Shown piece after piece: positions 24,112 through 25,550 of a DNA stretch of 25,550 nucleotides. The position numbers and the translations under genes were made by a program. The stretch's first letter is position 1; each line of letters begins with the position of its first letter. The DNA lies in assembly GCA_035606915.1 (NCBI GenBank), contig DATNDU010000174.1, positions 1 through 25,550 on the forward strand, in the 5' to 3' direction. The notes under the pieces are model-generated. The model had not been told where the DNA came from, ran no database searches, and saw nothing but the letters and a program-made list of their open reading frames with translations. The DNA comes from Roseiarcus sp035606915. GTDB lineage: Bacteria; Pseudomonadota; Alphaproteobacteria; Rhizobiales; Beijerinckiaceae.

Positions 24112-24657
24112 TCAGTGGATCCGCGCCGGCGAACCGAAGGCTTTCGCGCCGGCGGGAATGTCGCGGTTGACGAAGGAATTCGCGCCGATGACGGCGCGGT
24201 CGCCGATCGCGACCCCCATTTGCACGATTGTATTCGGGCCGAGATAGACTCCGTCGCCGATCCGCGTCGGGGCATAGTCGATCGGCAAACGGCCAAGCGA
24301 GACCGACCGGTTGACAGTGTGGTGGGTGTAAATCTGAACTCCGGCGGAGATCGAGCACCAGGCGCCGATCCGCAGGCGGCCGCCGGAGCCGTCGAGAATG
24401 CAGCCGGGTCCGATCCAGGTGTTGTCGCCGATGACGACGTCGCCAAGCACGAGCACGTTATCGTACATCGTCGTCCCTTCTCCGAAGCCATAGGCCGCGG
24501 CGTTTTCTGAGCGCTCGGTGAGAATGTCGCCAATGGAGACCCGCCGGCCGAAAAGTTGCTTCTTGCGCCGGGCGAGAGCGGCGAGCATTCGGCGAAACTC
24601 TAGAAGCCACGAATCGACGGCTTCTTGGGAGGGTGAGGACTCTTCGGGCTGTGTCAT
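24112..24657 (-). CDS. Hexapeptide-repeat acyltransferase (left-handed beta-helix)
   Basis: From ATG 24657 the product has 181 residues; the frame stays open to 24885, but that part overlaps non-coding sequence near the insertion-sequence relic and is unconserved. Residues 1-60 form a helical N-terminal extension. From about 70 on there are hexapeptide turns (VLVLGDVVIGDNTWIGPGCIL, LRIGAWCSISAGVQI, TRIGDGVYLGPNTIVQMGVAIGDRAVIGANSFV). THHTVNRS (about 121-128) carries the His pair of xenobiotic or sugar O-acetyltransferases, and the end (IPAGAKAFGSPARI) is typical. It probably acetylates a sugar of the polymer or a precursor. It is distinct from the WlbB-like enzyme at 7952. Confidence 0.85.
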   Translation of the reverse strand: MTQPEESSPSQEAVDSWLLEFRRMLAALARRKKQLFGRRVSIGDILTERSENAAAYGFGEGTTMYDNVLVLGDVVIGDNTWIGPGCILDGSGGRLRIGAWCSISAGVQIYTHHTVNRSVSLGRLPIDYAPTRIGDGVYLGPNTIVQMGVAIGDRAVIGANSFVNRDIPAGAKAFGSPARIH

Positions 24658-24725
24658 CTTGGCGCGCCGACTCCGTGGCTCGAGCCCCCTTGTCGAGTTC
24701 AGCAGGGGTCTTGACCCTGGAAACG

Positions 24726-24980
24726 TCAGCGAAAAAGGGTTGGCGCAATGATGGTTTCGCGGACCGCTTTGGTCAAGCTCCAGGCTCGCTCGCCAACCCG
24801 GGCAAGCGAGGGATCGGTCCAGCGCTCGCCGAACGATGTCGCTTCGGAAACTTCGCGAGCCGTATGTCCCTTCGCAAGAAGCCAAATCGCCTGAAAATGC
24901 CGCGCCTGCGTCAGGTCTACGCTGGCGCGATACACAGCCTCGAGCTCATCAACGCTCAGATGGTCAACGACCGTCGCCAT
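24726..24980 (-). pseudogene. IS630-family transposase N-terminal remnant
   Basis: The first about 55 residues from ATG 24980 (VVDHLSVDELEAVYRAS, QARHFQAIWLLAKGHTAREVSEAT) match the N-terminal helix-turn-helix domain of IS630/ISRj-type transposases. Similarity ends at about base 24815, where the DNA-binding domain should continue, and the DDE catalytic domain is missing. The remainder to 24726 is unrelated sequence. I found no intact terminal inverted repeats. It marks a former insertion at the border between the polysaccharide region and the regulator gene. Confidence 0.75.
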
Positions 24981-25139
24981 GAATGCGCTCCGCGAATCAC
25001 GACCGCTCCATCTATCAGCCACACGCCCCCGACGGAATGCCCACGTCACCGGGTCAATGACCTGAAAACCGTATGAGACATCCAGCATCAGTCCGCCGCT
25101 GGAACGAAAGGATCGCAATCTGCTGTTCTGGCGCTGGGC
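24981..25139. other. Short region between transposase relic and regulator stop
   Basis: The minus-strand frame upstream of the relic is open but matches nothing I recognise. It may contain the left end of the decayed insertion sequence. No terminator with a T-run is seen after the regulator gene. Confidence 0.3.
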
Positions 25140-25550
25140 CTAGGATTTAGGAGGCGCTTTCTTCGGTTCGCGATAGCGCAGCGCCTCTAGCAGCAAGGCA
25201 AAAGCCTGGGTCGGCTGGCGACGGCTTGGGTAATAGAGATGGTATCCTAAAAAAGGCGGGCGCCAATCCGCCAACACGCGAACGAGGCGGCCGCTCGTCA
25301 GGTCATCGGCTACCTGTTGCTCCGTCAGATAGGCGAGCCCGAACCCGGCGCGGGCGGCGGTGAGCAACAGCGAAGCCGTACCAAAGATCAGCTGTCCGTC
25401 GACACGGACATGCATCTCGCGCCCGCCCTTTTCGAACTCCCACGCATAGAGGCCGCCATGCGTCGGCAGGTGCAGGTTGATACATTGATGCGCGGTCAAG
25501 TCCTGCGGAACCCTTGGCGGTTTGTGCTTGGCGAAGTAAGCGGGGGAGCC
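25140..25550 (-). CDS. LysR-type transcriptional regulator, C-terminal part (5' end outside window)
   Basis: The frame is open from the window edge to a TAG at 25140-25142, 136 residues. It shows the late part of a LysR substrate-binding domain: GSPAYFAKHKPPRVPQDL, HQCINLHLPTHGGLYAWEFEK, a degenerate ligand-pocket strand, then TAARAGFGLAYLTEQQVADDL and a LYYPSRRQPTQAFALLLEAL segment before the tail. This is the usual order in LTTRs of the DmlR/YafC-like group, such as regulators beside oxidoreductase genes. The DNA-binding domain and the effector are not visible. It points away from the polysaccharide genes and is separated from them by the insertion-sequence relic, so regulation of the cluster is not implied. 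Confidence 0.85.
   Translation of the reverse strand, partial: GSPAYFAKHKPPRVPQDLTAHQCINLHLPTHGGLYAWEFEKGGREMHVRVDGQLIFGTASLLLTAARAGFGLAYLTEQQVADDLTSGRLVRVLADWRPPFLGYHLYYPSRRQPTQAFALLLEALRYREPKKAPPKS

Noticed and set aside
1..25550. tRNA or rRNA genes
   Set aside because: Scanning the spacers showed no cloverleaf-like pattern or conserved TTCRANY box with matching stems and no rRNA-like sequence.

Overview
The window is high-GC proteobacterial DNA, most consistent with an alphaproteobacterium of the Hyphomicrobiales (Methylocystis/Beijerinckia-like). That placement is inferred from codon bias and gene families and is not proven. It holds an extracellular polysaccharide or O-antigen biosynthesis locus set among secreted repeat proteins, with a decayed insertion sequence and part of a regulator gene at the right edge.

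Layout. 1-1402 is the 3' part of a large surface-type protein with alternating DUF4082 and cadherin-like/bacterial Ig modules. 1836-3008 is a predicted alpha/alpha-toroid protein. 3025-3915 (minus) is a GT2 glycosyltransferase. A divergent AT-rich spacer then leads into a long plus-strand run from 4132 to 11834. This contains a GT26 (WecG/TagA/CpsF) transferase, a truncated UDP-GlcNAc 2-epimerase relic, a Gfo/Idh/MocA sugar dehydrogenase, a Wzx-type flippase, a hexapeptide N-acetyltransferase, a DegT aminotransferase, an SDR epimerase and a second DegT aminotransferase. 12082-13359 (minus) is a GT4-like transferase. 13552-16113 (plus) is a glycosyltransferase-like/methyltransferase fusion followed by a Sec-exported beta-helix protein. 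16187-18273 (minus) is a methyltransferase followed by an O-antigen polymerase/ligase. 18464-20706 (plus) is a GT4-GT2 pair. 21359-24061 (plus) is a large beta-helix/Ig-repeat protein with an RTX-like, type I secretion-like tail. 24112-24657 (minus) is a second hexapeptide acyltransferase. An IS630-type transposase remnant and the C-terminal part of a LysR-type regulator close the window.

How it fits together. The dehydrogenase, aminotransferase and acetyltransferase match the WlbA/WlbC/WlbB (WbpB/WbpE/WbpD) logic for a 3-acetamido sugar, probably a 2,3-diacetamido-uronic acid. The SDR and second aminotransferase suggest a second modified sugar. At least five glycosyltransferases would build a lipid-linked repeat, Wzx would flip it and the Wzy-like protein would polymerise it. 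Chain-length, outer-membrane export and initiating transferase genes are not in this window.

The most striking points are two paralogous beta-helix proteins, one carrying a Sec signal and one with a type I secretion-like tail, which resemble the AlgG/AlgE arrangement of alginate systems; the relic of the 2-epimerase exactly where a WbpI-type gene would be expected; and the glycosyltransferase-like/methyltransferase fusion.
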